Assembly (NCBI GenBank): GCA_963658695.1
Contig: CAVKRN010000010.1
Coordinates: forward strand, 1-53,671
Reading direction: 5' to 3'
Source of the DNA: CAG-791 sp963658695
GTDB taxonomy: Bacteria; Bacillota; Clostridia; Lachnospirales; Lachnospiraceae
Length of the DNA stretch: 53,671 nt
The notes beneath the pieces are model-generated. The model searched no databases, was not told where the DNA came from, and worked only from the letters and a program-made list of their open reading frames with translations. This document shows positions 33,128 through 42,035 of this stretch, one piece after another; within the stretch, counting starts at the first letter, position 1; every line of letters starts with the position of its first letter. The translations under genes were made by a program, and so were the position numbers.

Positions 33128-36100
33128 ATGCCTAAGAGACAGGATGTAAAAAAGGTAATGGTGATCGGCTCCGGCCCTATTGTTATCGGACAGGCTGCGG
33201 AGTTTGATTATGCCGGCACACAGGCCTGCCGCTCTCTGAAGGAGGAGGGCGTGGAGGTTTGTCTTGTTAACTCCAATCCGGCAACCATTATGACCGATAA
33301 GGACATCGCGGATGAGGTTTACATTGAGCCGTTAAACGCAAAGGTCCTGGAGAAAATCATTGAGAAGGAAAAGCCGGATTCCATTCTGCCGACCCTTGGC
33401 GGACAGGCAGGACTGAACCTTGGCATGGAGCTGGCAGAATCCGGATTCCTGGATGCCCACGGCGTGAAGCTTCTCGGCACCACGGCACTTACCATCAAAA
33501 AGGCAGAAGACCGTGAGATGTTCAAGGAGACGATGGAGAAGATCGGTGAGCCGGTTGCTGCCTCGGAGGTAGTAGAGAACGTAGAGGACGGCGTTGCCTT
33601 TGCGGAAAAGATCGGATTTCCGGTGGTGCTTCGCCCTGCCTATACGCTGGGCGGCTCCGGCGGCGGAATTGCACACAACACCGCTGAGCTGCGCAAGATC
33701 CTCGAAAACGGCCTTCGACTCTCCCGCGTGGGACAGGTGTTGGTGGAGCGTTGCATTTCCGGCTGGAAGGAAATCGAGTATGAGGTGATGCGGGACGGCG
33801 CCGGCAACTGCATTACCGTCTGCAATATGGAAAATATCGATCCCGTCGGCGTGCATACGGGCGACTCCATTGTTGTGGCACCCTCCCAGACTCTTTCCGA
33901 CAAGGAATATCAGATGCTGCGTACAGCGGCTCTGAACATCATCGATGAGCTGCAGATTACAGGCGGCTGCAACGTGCAGTTCGCACTGCATCCTACCAGC
34001 TTTGAGTATTGCGTCATCGAGGTCAATCCTCGCGTGTCTCGCTCCTCGGCGTTGGCGTCCAAGGCGACGGGTTATCCGATTGCAAAGGTGGCGGCTAAGA
34101 TTGCTCTTGGCTTTACGCTGGACGAGATCAAGAACGCTGTTACCGGCAAGACCTATGCGTCGTTTGAACCGACACTGGATTACTGCGTGGTGAAGTTCCC
34201 GCGCCTTCCCTTTGACAAGTTCATTCATGCGAAGAGAACGCTGACCACACAGATGAAGGCGACAGGTGAAGTAATGAGTATCTGCACCAGCTTTGAAGGG
34301 GGCCTGATGAAGGCACTTCGCTCGCTGGAGCAGCATGTGGATGCACTGGACAGCTATGATTTTAGCCATCTGTCCAAGGAGGAGCTGTTCGTTCGCCTGA
34401 CTGTCGTAGATGATCAGAGAATCTGGGTGATTGCGGAGGCTCTGCGCAAGGGAATTTCCCGGCAGACCATTCACGAGATCACCATGGTGGACGAGTGGTT
34501 CATCGACAAGATTCACAACCTGGTTCGCATGGAGGAGAGAATCAAGAAGGAGCCTCTGACCGTAGAGCTTCTGGCACAGGCCAAGAGCATGGAGTTCCCG
34601 GACAGCGTTATTGCCCGCTGGACCGGCAAGACGGAGCAGGAGATAGCACAGCTTCGTTATGACAACGGCATTACGGCACGCTACAAGATGGTAGATACCT
34701 GCGCGGCAGAGTTTGAGGCACAGACACCGTATTTTTACTCGGTATACAATACAACGGATACGGATGAGGCGAAGGAACGCGTTACCGACCGCAAGAAGAT
34801 TCTGGTTCTTGGCTCCGGTCCGATTCGCATCGGTCAGGGTATCGAATTTGACTACTGCTCCGTACATGCAACCTGGGCCTTTGCCCGGGAAGGGTATGAG
34901 ACCATCATCATCAACAACAATCCGGAGACGGTTTCCACCGACTTTGACATTGCAGATAAGCTGTACTTTGAGCCGCTGACACCGGAGGATGTGAAGAACA
35001 TTGTAGATATCGAGCATCCGGATTATGCGGTGGTGCAGTTCGGCGGACAGACGGCCATCAAGCTGACGATGAGTCTGACACAGATGGGCGTTCCGATTCT
35101 TGGTACCGACGCAAAGGATGTAGATGCGGCTGAGGACCGTGAGATTTTTGATGAGGTCCTTCAGAAGTGTGAGATTAAGCGTGCAGCCGGTGCTACGGTC
35201 TACACGGCGGAGGAAGCCAAGGAAGTGGCGCATCGCCTGGGGTATCCGGTGCTGGTCCGTCCCAGCTACGTTCTGGGAGGCCAGGGCATGCAGATTGCCC
35301 TTTCCGACGAGGAGATCGAGCAGTTTATGGCGGTCATCAACCGCTACACGCAGGAGCACCCGATCCTGGTCGATAAGTATCTGCAGGGAACGGAGACGGA
35401 GGTGGACGCAGTCTGCGACGGCGAGAACATCCTGATCCCCGGCATTATGGAGCACATTGAGCGCTCCGGTGTGCACTCCGGCGATTCGATCTCGGTATAT
35501 CCTTCCCAGTCACTTTCCGAGCAGGTGAAGGAAACCATTGCAGAATACACAAGGCGCCTTGCGAAGGAGCTTCACATTGTCGGATTGATCAATGTGCAGT
35601 TCATTGCGGTCGGTGAAGAGGTATATATTATCGAGGCAAATCCTCGCTCTTCCCGCACCGTGCCGTACATCAGCAAGGTTACCGGTATTCCTATTGTGGA
35701 CCTTGCCGCGAAGTGCATGCTGGGCTATAAGCTGACAGATCTGGGATACGAGCCGGGACTTCAGAAGGAGGCCGGTACCATCGCAATTAAGATGCCGGTG
35801 TTCTCTACCGAGAAGATCCGCGGCGCGGAAATTTCAGTGGGACCGGAGATGAAGTCAACCGGTGAGTGCCTTGGCATTTCGAAGGATTTTAATGAGGCAC
35901 TGTACAAGGCATTCATGGGATCCGGCGTCAGCCTGCCCCGCCACAAGCAGATGATCATTACGGTCAAGGATGCGGATAAGGGAGAGATCATCGATATTGC
36001 GCGGCGCTATGAGAAGTTAGGCTATATCATCTATTCCACTCGTCGTACCGCGGAAACGCTTCAGGAGAACGGCGTTCGCTGCCGGAAGGTTAACCGAATC

Positions 36101-36337
36101 GGTCAAGAGTCGCCGACGGTCATGGATCTGCTTCTTGGCCACAAAATTGACCTTGTGATCGACACGCCGACCCAGGGACACGATAAGAACCGTGACGGAT
36201 TCCTGATCCGTCGTACCGCCATTGAGACCGGAGTGACGACCATTACTTCGCTGGATACGGCCAAGGCACTGGTATCCTCCCTGGAGCACCAGGAGCAGGA
36301 GAAAGAGCTTAGTATTATTGACATTGTAAAGCTTTGA
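33128..36337 (+). CDS. carB: Carbamoyl-phosphate synthase large chain
   Basis: Makes carbamoyl phosphate from bicarbonate, ammonia and two ATP, for pyrimidines and arginine. Two homologous synthetase halves each carry the GSGP-IGQ nucleotide loop (VIGSGPIVIGQAAEFDY and LGSGPIRIGQGIEFDY) and an ATP-grasp domain (LRPAYTLGGSGGG, VRPSYVLGGQGMQ). The C-terminal MGS-like regulatory domain (about 930-1069) follows. 1069 aa, standard. The ATP-grasp substrate motifs EVNPRVSRSSALASKATGYP and EANPRSSRTVPYISKVTG are intact. Confidence 0.97.
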   Translation: MPKRQDVKKVMVIGSGPIVIGQAAEFDYAGTQACRSLKEEGVEVCLVNSNPATIMTDKDIADEVYIEPLNAKVLEKIIEKEKPDSILPTLGGQAGLNLGMELAESGFLDAHGVKLLGTTALTIKKAEDREMFKETMEKIGEPVAASEVVENVEDGVAFAEKIGFPVVLRPAYTLGGSGGGIAHNTAELRKILENGLRLSRVGQVLVERCISGWKEIEYEVMRDGAGNCITVCNMENIDPVGVHTGDSIVVAPSQTLSDKEYQMLRTAALNIIDELQITGGCNVQFALHPTSFEYCVIEVNPRVSRSSALASKATGYPIAKVAAKIALGFTLDEIKNAVTGKTYASFEPTLDYCVVKFPRLPFDKFIHAKRTLTTQMKATGEVMSICTSFEGGLMKALRSLEQHVDALDSYDFSHLSKEELFVRLTVVDDQRIWVIAEALRKGISRQTIHEITMVDEWFIDKIHNLVRMEERIKKEPLTVELLAQAKSMEFPDSVIARWTGKTEQEIAQLRYDNGITARYKMVDTCAAEFEAQTPYFYSVYNTTDTDEAKERVTDRKKILVLGSGPIRIGQGIEFDYCSVHATWAFAREGYETIIINNNPETVSTDFDIADKLYFEPLTPEDVKNIVDIEHPDYAVVQFGGQTAIKLTMSLTQMGVPILGTDAKDVDAAEDREIFDEVLQKCEIKRAAGATVYTAEEAKEVAHRLGYPVLVRPSYVLGGQGMQIALSDEEIEQFMAVINRYTQEHPILVDKYLQGTETEVDAVCDGENILIPGIMEHIERSGVHSGDSISVYPSQSLSEQVKETIAEYTRRLAKELHIVGLINVQFIAVGEEVYIIEANPRSSRTVPYISKVTGIPIVDLAAKCMLGYKLTDLGYEPGLQKEAGTIAIKMPVFSTEKIRGAEISVGPEMKSTGECLGISKDFNEALYKAFMGSGVSLPRHKQMIITVKDADKGEIIDIARRYEKLGYIIYSTRRTAETLQENGVRCRKVNRIGQESPTVMDLLLGHKIDLVIDTPTQGHDKNRDGFLIRRTAIETGVTTITSLDTAKALVSSLEHQEQEKELSIIDIVKL

Positions 36338-36389
36338 GCGGCTTTACTTGGCTACGCCGCTGCGCAGCATTTTCAAAGCAGACCAGAAG

Positions 36390-37094
36390 ATGAATTCCGT
36401 GAATTACAGCAAGGAACTGGATAAGATTGTTACAGCATGCAGGGAGCAGGGCCGGATTCCGACCCTGCTCCTGCAGGTGTGCTGTGCTCCCTGTTCCAGC
36501 TACTGTCTGGAATATCTGCGGGAGGATTTTGACATAACGGTCCTGTACTATAACCCCAATATTTCGGAGTATGCGGAATACGAAAAACGTCGGAAGGAAG
36601 AGGTGCGGCTGATACAGGCGTACAATCGGCAGGTCACACTGCAGGATTTTGCCAGCATGCACTCCACGCACCGGGCACGAGAGATCAAAATCATGGATTG
36701 TGCCTATGAAGGTGAGGTATATGAGCAGGCGGTGAAGGGACTTGAGAGCTGCCCCGAGGGCGGAGAGCGGTGCGGGGTATGCTTTGCTCTTCGTCTTTCG
36801 AAAACGGCACAGCTGGCTGCGGCGGAAGGCTTTGATTTTTACACGACGACGCTGACCATCTCACCATTGAAGAATGCGGCGCGGCTGAATCAAATCGGAG
36901 AAGCGATGGGGCAGCGTTTTGGTGCAGTCTGGCTTCCTTCGGATTTTAAAAAGAAAAACGGATACAAGCGTTCCATTGAGCTCTCGCACCAGTTTGCGCT
37001 GTACCGGCAGAATTACTGCGGCTGCCGCTTCAGCAAAGAGCAGCGGGAACGTGAGCAAAGATGCAGGGAAAGGGAAGAAAGGAACACACAATGA
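36390..37094 (+). CDS. queH: Epoxyqueuosine reductase QueH
   Basis: Last step of queuosine formation in tRNA, reducing epoxyqueuosine, the non-QueG (former DUF208) enzyme. Cysteines for the iron-sulfur cluster and metal are seen as VCCAPCSSYC (Cys31, Cys32, Cys35) and ERCGVCFALRL, with LYYNPNISEYAEYEKR between and YCGCRFSKE near the end. 234 aa from ATG 36390; TTG 36348 would add 14 residues but matches the family less well. The stop overlaps the argS start (ATGA), so the two are coupled, a link to translation. Confidence 0.92.
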   Translation: MNSVNYSKELDKIVTACREQGRIPTLLLQVCCAPCSSYCLEYLREDFDITVLYYNPNISEYAEYEKRRKEEVRLIQAYNRQVTLQDFASMHSTHRAREIKIMDCAYEGEVYEQAVKGLESCPEGGERCGVCFALRLSKTAQLAAAEGFDFYTTTLTISPLKNAARLNQIGEAMGQRFGAVWLPSDFKKKNGYKRSIELSHQFALYRQNYCGCRFSKEQREREQRCREREERNTQ

Positions 37095-38860
37095 AGCAAT
37101 TGCTGGAAGTATTGACAGAGGAAATGGGAAAAGCCTTTGCGGAAGCGGGATACGAAGCTTCTATGGGAAAGGTTGGTCCCTCTGCCCGCCCGGACCTTGC
37201 GGAATACCAGTGCAATGGTGCCATGGCCGGTGCCAAGCAGTTTCACAAGGCGCCCTTTATGATTGCGGACGATGTGGCGGCAAGGCTTGCGGATTCGGCA
37301 GTTTTTAAGGATGTGACCGTGGTAAAGCCCGGCTTTATCAATCTGAATGTGCGCGAGGAGTTCCTGCGCGATTATCTGCAGGAGATGAAGGGCAGCGAAA
37401 AATTCGGCATGCCCCATTCGGAAACCGGGAAGATGGTGGTGCTGGACTACGGCGGACCCAACGTGGCAAAGCCCCTGCATGTGGGACACCTTCGTTCGGC
37501 TGTCATCGGCGAAGCCATTAAGCGCATGGTTCGCTATCACGGCGATACGGCCGTGGGTGACATTCACCTGGGAGACTGGGGCCTCCAGATGGGGCTGGTC
37601 ATTACGGAGCTGCAGCATCGCCAGCCGGAGCTTCCGTATTTTGACCCGTCCTACACCGGGGAGTATCCGGCAGAGGCACCGTTTACGGTGGCGGACTTGG
37701 AGGAAATTTATCCCTGCGCCAGCGGCAAGTCCAAGGAGGACGAGGCTTATCATGCAGAGGCACTGGAGAATACGCACCGCCTCCAGGCAGGAGACCGGGG
37801 ATACCGGGCACTTTGGCAGCACATTCTGAATATTTCCATTGCAGACATGAAGCGCAACTATGCCAACCTGAACGTGACGTTTGATTTGTGGAACGGCGAG
37901 TCTACGGTAAACGACCTCATTGCGCCCATGGTAGAGAAGATGAAGGCTGACGGAAAGGCCTATGAGAGTAACGGCGCTCTTGTAGTGGATGTGGCAGAGG
38001 ATACGGATGCCAAAGAGGTTCCGCCCTGCATGATTTTAAAAAGCGACGGCGCGGCGCTGTATACGACCACAGATCTGGCGACCATCGAGGACCGCAAGAA
38101 TCAGTACCATCCGGATGAGATTATCTACATCACAGATAAGCGGCAGGCACTTCACTTCGTGCAGGTGTTCCGGGCGGCCAGACGGTGCGGATTGTGCGAG
38201 GAGAAGACAGAGCTCCGTCACATCGGATTCGGCACCGTCAACGGCAAGGACGGAAAGCCCTTCAAGACAAGAGACGGCGGAGTCATGCGGCTGGAGACAC
38301 TGATCCAGGATATTAACAGCGAGATGCTGGAGAAAATCCAAAGCAACAAGGAGATTCCGGAGAAGGAAGCCCGGGAGACCGCCAGAAAGGTTGCACTTGC
38401 GGCAATCAAATACGGCGATCTTTCCAACCAGGCCTCGAAGGATTACATTTTTGATACGGAAAAATTCACATCCTTTGAGGGAGATACCGGTCCGTATATT
38501 CTGTATACCATCGTCCGTATCAAGTCTATTCTGGCGAAATACCAGGCAGCCGGCGGCAAGAATCCAAAGGAGCTTTCCATAGCAGCTCCTTGCAGTAAGG
38601 CGGAAAAGAGCCTGATGCAGGACATCGCAGGTTTTGGCGCCATGATGGACGGTGCTTACGCAGAATGTGCACCGCATAGAATTTGTGCTTACATCTACCA
38701 GCTGTCGAACGATTTTAACAGTTTCTATCACGGCACCAGAATTCTGGCAGAGGAGGATACGGCGCGCAAGGAAGGCTGGATTGCCCTTTTGCAGCTGACA
38801 AAGGAAATTCTGGAAACCTGCATCGATGTACTGGGATTCGAGGCTCCGGAGAAGATGTGA
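37091..38860 (+). CDS. argS: Arginyl-tRNA synthetase
   Basis: Class I synthetase, 589 aa. An N-terminal Add-1 domain precedes the HIGH-type motif GGPNVAKPLHVGHLRSAV. The KMSK region is replaced by the ArgRS form KPFKTRDGGVMRLETLI, and the C-terminal DALR anticodon-binding domain carries YTIVRIKSIL. ATG 37091 overlaps queH and has AAAGGA 8 nt upstream; ATG 37061 is within queH and is rejected. Ends 26 nt before xpaC. Confidence 0.96.
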   Translation: MKQLLEVLTEEMGKAFAEAGYEASMGKVGPSARPDLAEYQCNGAMAGAKQFHKAPFMIADDVAARLADSAVFKDVTVVKPGFINLNVREEFLRDYLQEMKGSEKFGMPHSETGKMVVLDYGGPNVAKPLHVGHLRSAVIGEAIKRMVRYHGDTAVGDIHLGDWGLQMGLVITELQHRQPELPYFDPSYTGEYPAEAPFTVADLEEIYPCASGKSKEDEAYHAEALENTHRLQAGDRGYRALWQHILNISIADMKRNYANLNVTFDLWNGESTVNDLIAPMVEKMKADGKAYESNGALVVDVAEDTDAKEVPPCMILKSDGAALYTTTDLATIEDRKNQYHPDEIIYITDKRQALHFVQVFRAARRCGLCEEKTELRHIGFGTVNGKDGKPFKTRDGGVMRLETLIQDINSEMLEKIQSNKEIPEKEARETARKVALAAIKYGDLSNQASKDYIFDTEKFTSFEGDTGPYILYTIVRIKSILAKYQAAGGKNPKELSIAAPCSKAEKSLMQDIAGFGAMMDGAYAECAPHRICAYIYQLSNDFNSFYHGTRILAEEDTARKEGWIALLQLTKEILETCIDVLGFEAPEKM

Positions 38861-38886
38861 TGTCCGCATCCTAAAAGGGGGACGCT

Positions 38887-40218
38887 ATGGATATGGGAGA
38901 TTTGTTCGCGGCCGGAAGCGACATTATGAGTCAGGTGTCGCAGGCGGTCGAGACCGGCGATTATTCGGAGTTAAGCAGCACGATTAAGCAGCGGGTTAAC
39001 AAGGTAACGGATGAGCTGCGTGAGCAGGCAAACGCGTCAGCTGCCAAGGGATCCTACTCCAGTCCCTATGACGGCAAAAAGAGTGCGGCACAAAAACAGA
39101 AGAGGCAGGAAGAGAAAAAGAACTACTTTCTTCGCCGCTTCCCTTCCAGAAGTCTTGGAACGGGACGCATTGTTTCCGGGATTGTGCTGGGAGTTACACC
39201 GGCCATGTGTACCGTGGCGCTGCTGATTAACAGTTTAAGAGACATGTTTACGGCAGACTGGAGCTCCCTGAGCGTGGATGCAGCGGCATTTTTGTGCATG
39301 GGGGCCATCAGCTTTGGCTGCTATGCGCTGATCCGAAGCGGGAGAAGGAAAAAGGCGCTGGTAAAGCGCTTTTACCTCTACGGCGACATTGTGGGAGACA
39401 ACCGGGAATACATTGCTATTTCGGAGCTTGCGGATAAATCCGGCATCACGGAGAATCAGATTCGCGAAGATATCCAGGCACTTCGTGCAGACAATATCCT
39501 CCCCTATGCGGTCTTGGACCGGAGCGGCAGCACGCTGATCCTTTCGGATCGCATGTATAAGGAGTATGCAAATGCGGAAAATTCCAGGAAGCAAAGGGAG
39601 GAAGAAGAGCGTCTGAACCGGCTTCGTCAGGAGGCGCAGAATCCGGGAACCGGAGAAACCTGGCAGCAGGCATCCGGAAAGGTGGCCGCGCAGGATGCGA
39701 AGGCAAAGGCTAAGGCTGCCAAAGAGGAAGCAGAGCAAAAAAATAAGGCGCCCGGAAAGGCCGGCGCTTCAAAGGAGACAGACGGGCAGACGGAACCTGC
39801 ATCGGCTCTTATTGCGGAAGGACAGGCATATATTGCAGAGATACGGGCGATCAATGACCGGATCCCGGATACCGAGGAAATGTCGGATAAGTTGTATCGT
39901 CTGGAGGAAATCACGAAGCGCATTTTTGAGCAGGTACAAAAGGATCCGTCTAAGGAAAAGGATCTCCGTAAGCTTATGAATTACTACCTGCCGACAACGA
40001 CTAAGCTCTTGAATGCCTATGCAGATCTCAACGATCAGCCGGAGGCCGGTGAGAACATTCGGGAGACCAAGCGCCAGATCGAGGGCTCTATGGACGTGAT
40101 CAATGAAGCTTTTGAAAAGCTTCTGGATGATCTGTTTCAGGAACAGGCGTGGGATCTTTCGTCAGACCTGAACGTGATGAAGACTATGATGGCTCAGGAT
40201 GGGCTGACAGAGGATTGA
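38887..40218 (+). CDS. xpaC: XpaC-like 5-bromo-4-chloroindolyl phosphate hydrolysis family protein
   Basis: 443 aa. A polar N-terminus (1-90) is followed by two hydrophobic helices (about 93-118 and 128-150), a winged-helix-like stretch (about 172-230: ISELADKSGITENQIREDIQ), a charged Lys/Ala/Glu linker and a helical C-terminal XpaC domain (about 290-430) with the YLPTTTKLLNAYADL segment. XpaC was named from hydrolysis of a chromogenic phosphate; its real role is unknown. It commonly pairs with telA, which here lies 1.8 kb downstream with a MATE gene between. ATG 38887 follows AAAGGGGGA. A strong terminator follows. Confidence 0.87.
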   Translation: MDMGDLFAAGSDIMSQVSQAVETGDYSELSSTIKQRVNKVTDELREQANASAAKGSYSSPYDGKKSAAQKQKRQEEKKNYFLRRFPSRSLGTGRIVSGIVLGVTPAMCTVALLINSLRDMFTADWSSLSVDAAAFLCMGAISFGCYALIRSGRRKKALVKRFYLYGDIVGDNREYIAISELADKSGITENQIREDIQALRADNILPYAVLDRSGSTLILSDRMYKEYANAENSRKQREEEERLNRLRQEAQNPGTGETWQQASGKVAAQDAKAKAKAAKEEAEQKNKAPGKAGASKETDGQTEPASALIAEGQAYIAEIRAINDRIPDTEEMSDKLYRLEEITKRIFEQVQKDPSKEKDLRKLMNYYLPTTTKLLNAYADLNDQPEAGENIRETKRQIEGSMDVINEAFEKLLDDLFQEQAWDLSSDLNVMKTMMAQDGLTED

Positions 40219-40227
40219 GAAATTTAT

Positions 40228-40272
40228 AAAAATGCCGCACAGCACCAGTGAAGGTGTTGTGCGGCATTTTTG
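40228..40272. terminator. Bidirectional terminator between xpaC and the MATE gene
   Basis: AAAAATGCCGCAC (40228-40240) pairs with GTGCGGCATTTTT, with an inner CACC/GGTG extension. The A-run on one side and T-run on the other make it functional for the two convergent genes. Confidence 0.88.
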
Positions 40273-40284
40273 AAAAAGCTGATG

Positions 40285-41652
40285 TTAACGCGCCAGTCCG
40301 GCCAGAACCTTCCAGCGGCCGCTGTAGTAACGTGCAACAAAGCAGACGATACGGCAGACCCAGTCGACGATCATGGCAATCCATACGCCAATGGCCCCCA
40401 TGCCAAGGGATACACCCAGCACGTACGAGAAGCCGATGCGGAAGATGAACATCGAAGCGATGGAGGCGATCATGGTAAAGCGGACATCATTGCAGGAGCG
40501 GAGCATGTTGGGGAACACGAAGGCAAAGGGCCATAACAAAGCGGCAAATCCGCAGTGGATAACAACCAGAATCCAGGTAAGCTGCGTAGTTTCCGGGGAG
40601 AGTCCGTACAGCGTCAGAATCGGATTTAAAAACAGGATGATTAATGCCTCCAGAATGGCCTGGGGGATATAGGTGATGACCATGATTCTCTTCAAATAGA
40701 AGCGAATCTGCTCCTCAGAACCGGCACCGACACACTGGCCGATAACGGTGATCATGGCAAGACTGGTTGCCTGACCGACGATGATGCCCACGGCATCGAG
40801 GCTGTTGGCAACACCGTTTGCGGCAATCTGGGTGGTGCCAAAGAGCGCAATGATGGAAACTACAAGGATCCGTCCCAACTGAAAAATACCGTTTTCCAGA
40901 CCATTCGGAACGCCGATGTATAGAATTTTCTGGATGGTGTTCCAGTTGGGGCGCACGAGAAGATGGGTGAGATAGATGTCCTGTTTTTTCCTGCGTAAAA
41001 GGATGAAGAGGATGATGGCACCGGCAGTGCGGGACAAAAGTGAGGGAATGGCGACACCGGCTGTGCCAAGGTGCAAAGCGAATACGCCGATTGCATTACC
41101 GGCCACATTGATCAGATTGACAACAATGGCGGTCTTCAGCGTAATGGACGCATTGCCCATGGAACGAAACAGTGCGGCACAGGCGTTATAGATGGCAAGA
41201 AACGGAAAGGAAATTGCCGAGATCAGAAAGTAGATCAAGGCGTTCTGCATGACGTCATCATCAATGGAACCAAAGAACAGTCGCAGGAGAGGCTCTTTCA
41301 CGGCAATGGTGATCAGCATGATGGAAAGCCCCAGGACCAGTGTGGTCAACATCAGCTGCTGGGCCGCTTCTCTTGCGGATTCCGTGCGCTTTGCGCCAAG
41401 GCGCTGGGATACAATGACAGCGCCGCCGCTGGCCATGGCTGCAAAGATAGCAAACACAAGATTGTTGATCATATCCACCAGGGATACACCGGATACAGCA
41501 GCCTCGCCGACGGCGGAGATCATAATCGTATCCGCCATACCGACGGTCATAGCCAGTGTCTGCTCAAAAACAAGCGGAACGATCAAGTCGCGAAGTGCCT
41601 GCGAGGAGAACAGATAATTCTCCGGAATCGGCTTACGGGTAAATATATGCAT
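40285..41652 (-). CDS. MATE-family multidrug/metabolite efflux transporter
   Basis: 455 aa, about twelve hydrophobic helices in two homologous bundles. The N-terminal region LIVPLVFEQTLAMTVGMADTIMIS and the SQRLGAKRTESA loop are typical of the MATE/MATE-like DinF-NorM superfamily. Exports cationic compounds by Na+ or H+ antiport; substrate unknown. The start ATG at 41652 is preceded (on the minus strand) by AGGAGG. It is the only minus-strand gene in the first 46 kb and separates xpaC from telA, suggesting insertion or local inversion between them. Confidence 0.92.
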   Translation of the reverse strand: MHIFTRKPIPENYLFSSQALRDLIVPLVFEQTLAMTVGMADTIMISAVGEAAVSGVSLVDMINNLVFAIFAAMASGGAVIVSQRLGAKRTESAREAAQQLMLTTLVLGLSIMLITIAVKEPLLRLFFGSIDDDVMQNALIYFLISAISFPFLAIYNACAALFRSMGNASITLKTAIVVNLINVAGNAIGVFALHLGTAGVAIPSLLSRTAGAIILFILLRRKKQDIYLTHLLVRPNWNTIQKILYIGVPNGLENGIFQLGRILVVSIIALFGTTQIAANGVANSLDAVGIIVGQATSLAMITVIGQCVGAGSEEQIRFYLKRIMVITYIPQAILEALIILFLNPILTLYGLSPETTQLTWILVVIHCGFAALLWPFAFVFPNMLRSCNDVRFTMIASIASMFIFRIGFSYVLGVSLGMGAIGVWIAMIVDWVCRIVCFVARYYSGRWKVLAGLAR

Positions 41653-41756
41653 GGAAACCTCCTTGAACGATGTGATAAGGAATCACTTGGCGAGAGAGCC
41701 GCATCGATTGGCAATGGAGGGGCTGAATCGTCATAACAAAGCTATGGTAACATAGA

Positions 41757-41790
41757 ATCTGCAAAATGTAAGCGGTTACATTTTGCGGAT
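41757..41790. promoter_or_regulatory. Palindrome in the MATE/telA divergent region
   Basis: ATCTGCAAAATGTAA / TTACATTTTGCGGAT with spacer GCGG: 14 of 15 positions pair. It is too A+T-rich for a strong terminator and lies about 105 bp upstream of the MATE start, so a repressor operator for the pump or the divergent transcript is plausible. Confidence 0.45.
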
Positions 41791-41890
41791 TTATGATCTA
41801 AAAACAAATACCAAGTATAGATAGGAATCATGTATAATAAAAGGGATTATATCGCTGATTCCGACGAGGGCGGCGAAGGGAGTACAGAGT

Positions 41891-41998
41891 ATGAGTAAAT
41901 TCGGCAGTAAGAATAAGGACAGCAAGAAGGCAGAGGAGAAGCGTATGAAGCAGCAGCTGGCAGCGCTGGCCCGTAAGAATGCCAAGAAAAAGAAGTGA
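41891..41998 (+). CDS. Small highly basic protein (35 aa)
   Basis: Starts MSKFGSKNKDSKKAEEKRM and ends ARKNAKKKK; about 40 percent Lys/Arg. AAGGGAG lies about 8 nt upstream of the ATG, and a TATAAT (41833-41838) about 55 nt upstream. It ends 37 nt before telA, so the two may be co-transcribed. No family recognised. Nucleic-acid or membrane-surface binding would fit the charge, but this is inference. A spurious short ORF remains possible. Confidence 0.5.
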   Translation: MSKFGSKNKDSKKAEEKRMKQQLAALARKNAKKKK

Positions 41999-42035
41999 TG
42001 CCGCCGCAGGCGGACTGCGGCAGAGAGAGGGAGTT

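Noticed and set aside
33332..35476. 714-codon open frame on the minus strand inside carB
   Set aside because: Antisense shadow of a strongly conserved carB; codon bias leaves the opposite frame open. Protein is Leu/His/Arg-rich without domains.
41830..41898. 22-codon ORF starting MYNKRDY before the basic small gene
   Set aside because: Its start codon overlaps the TATAAT -10 box of the same region, so it would lie outside the transcript.
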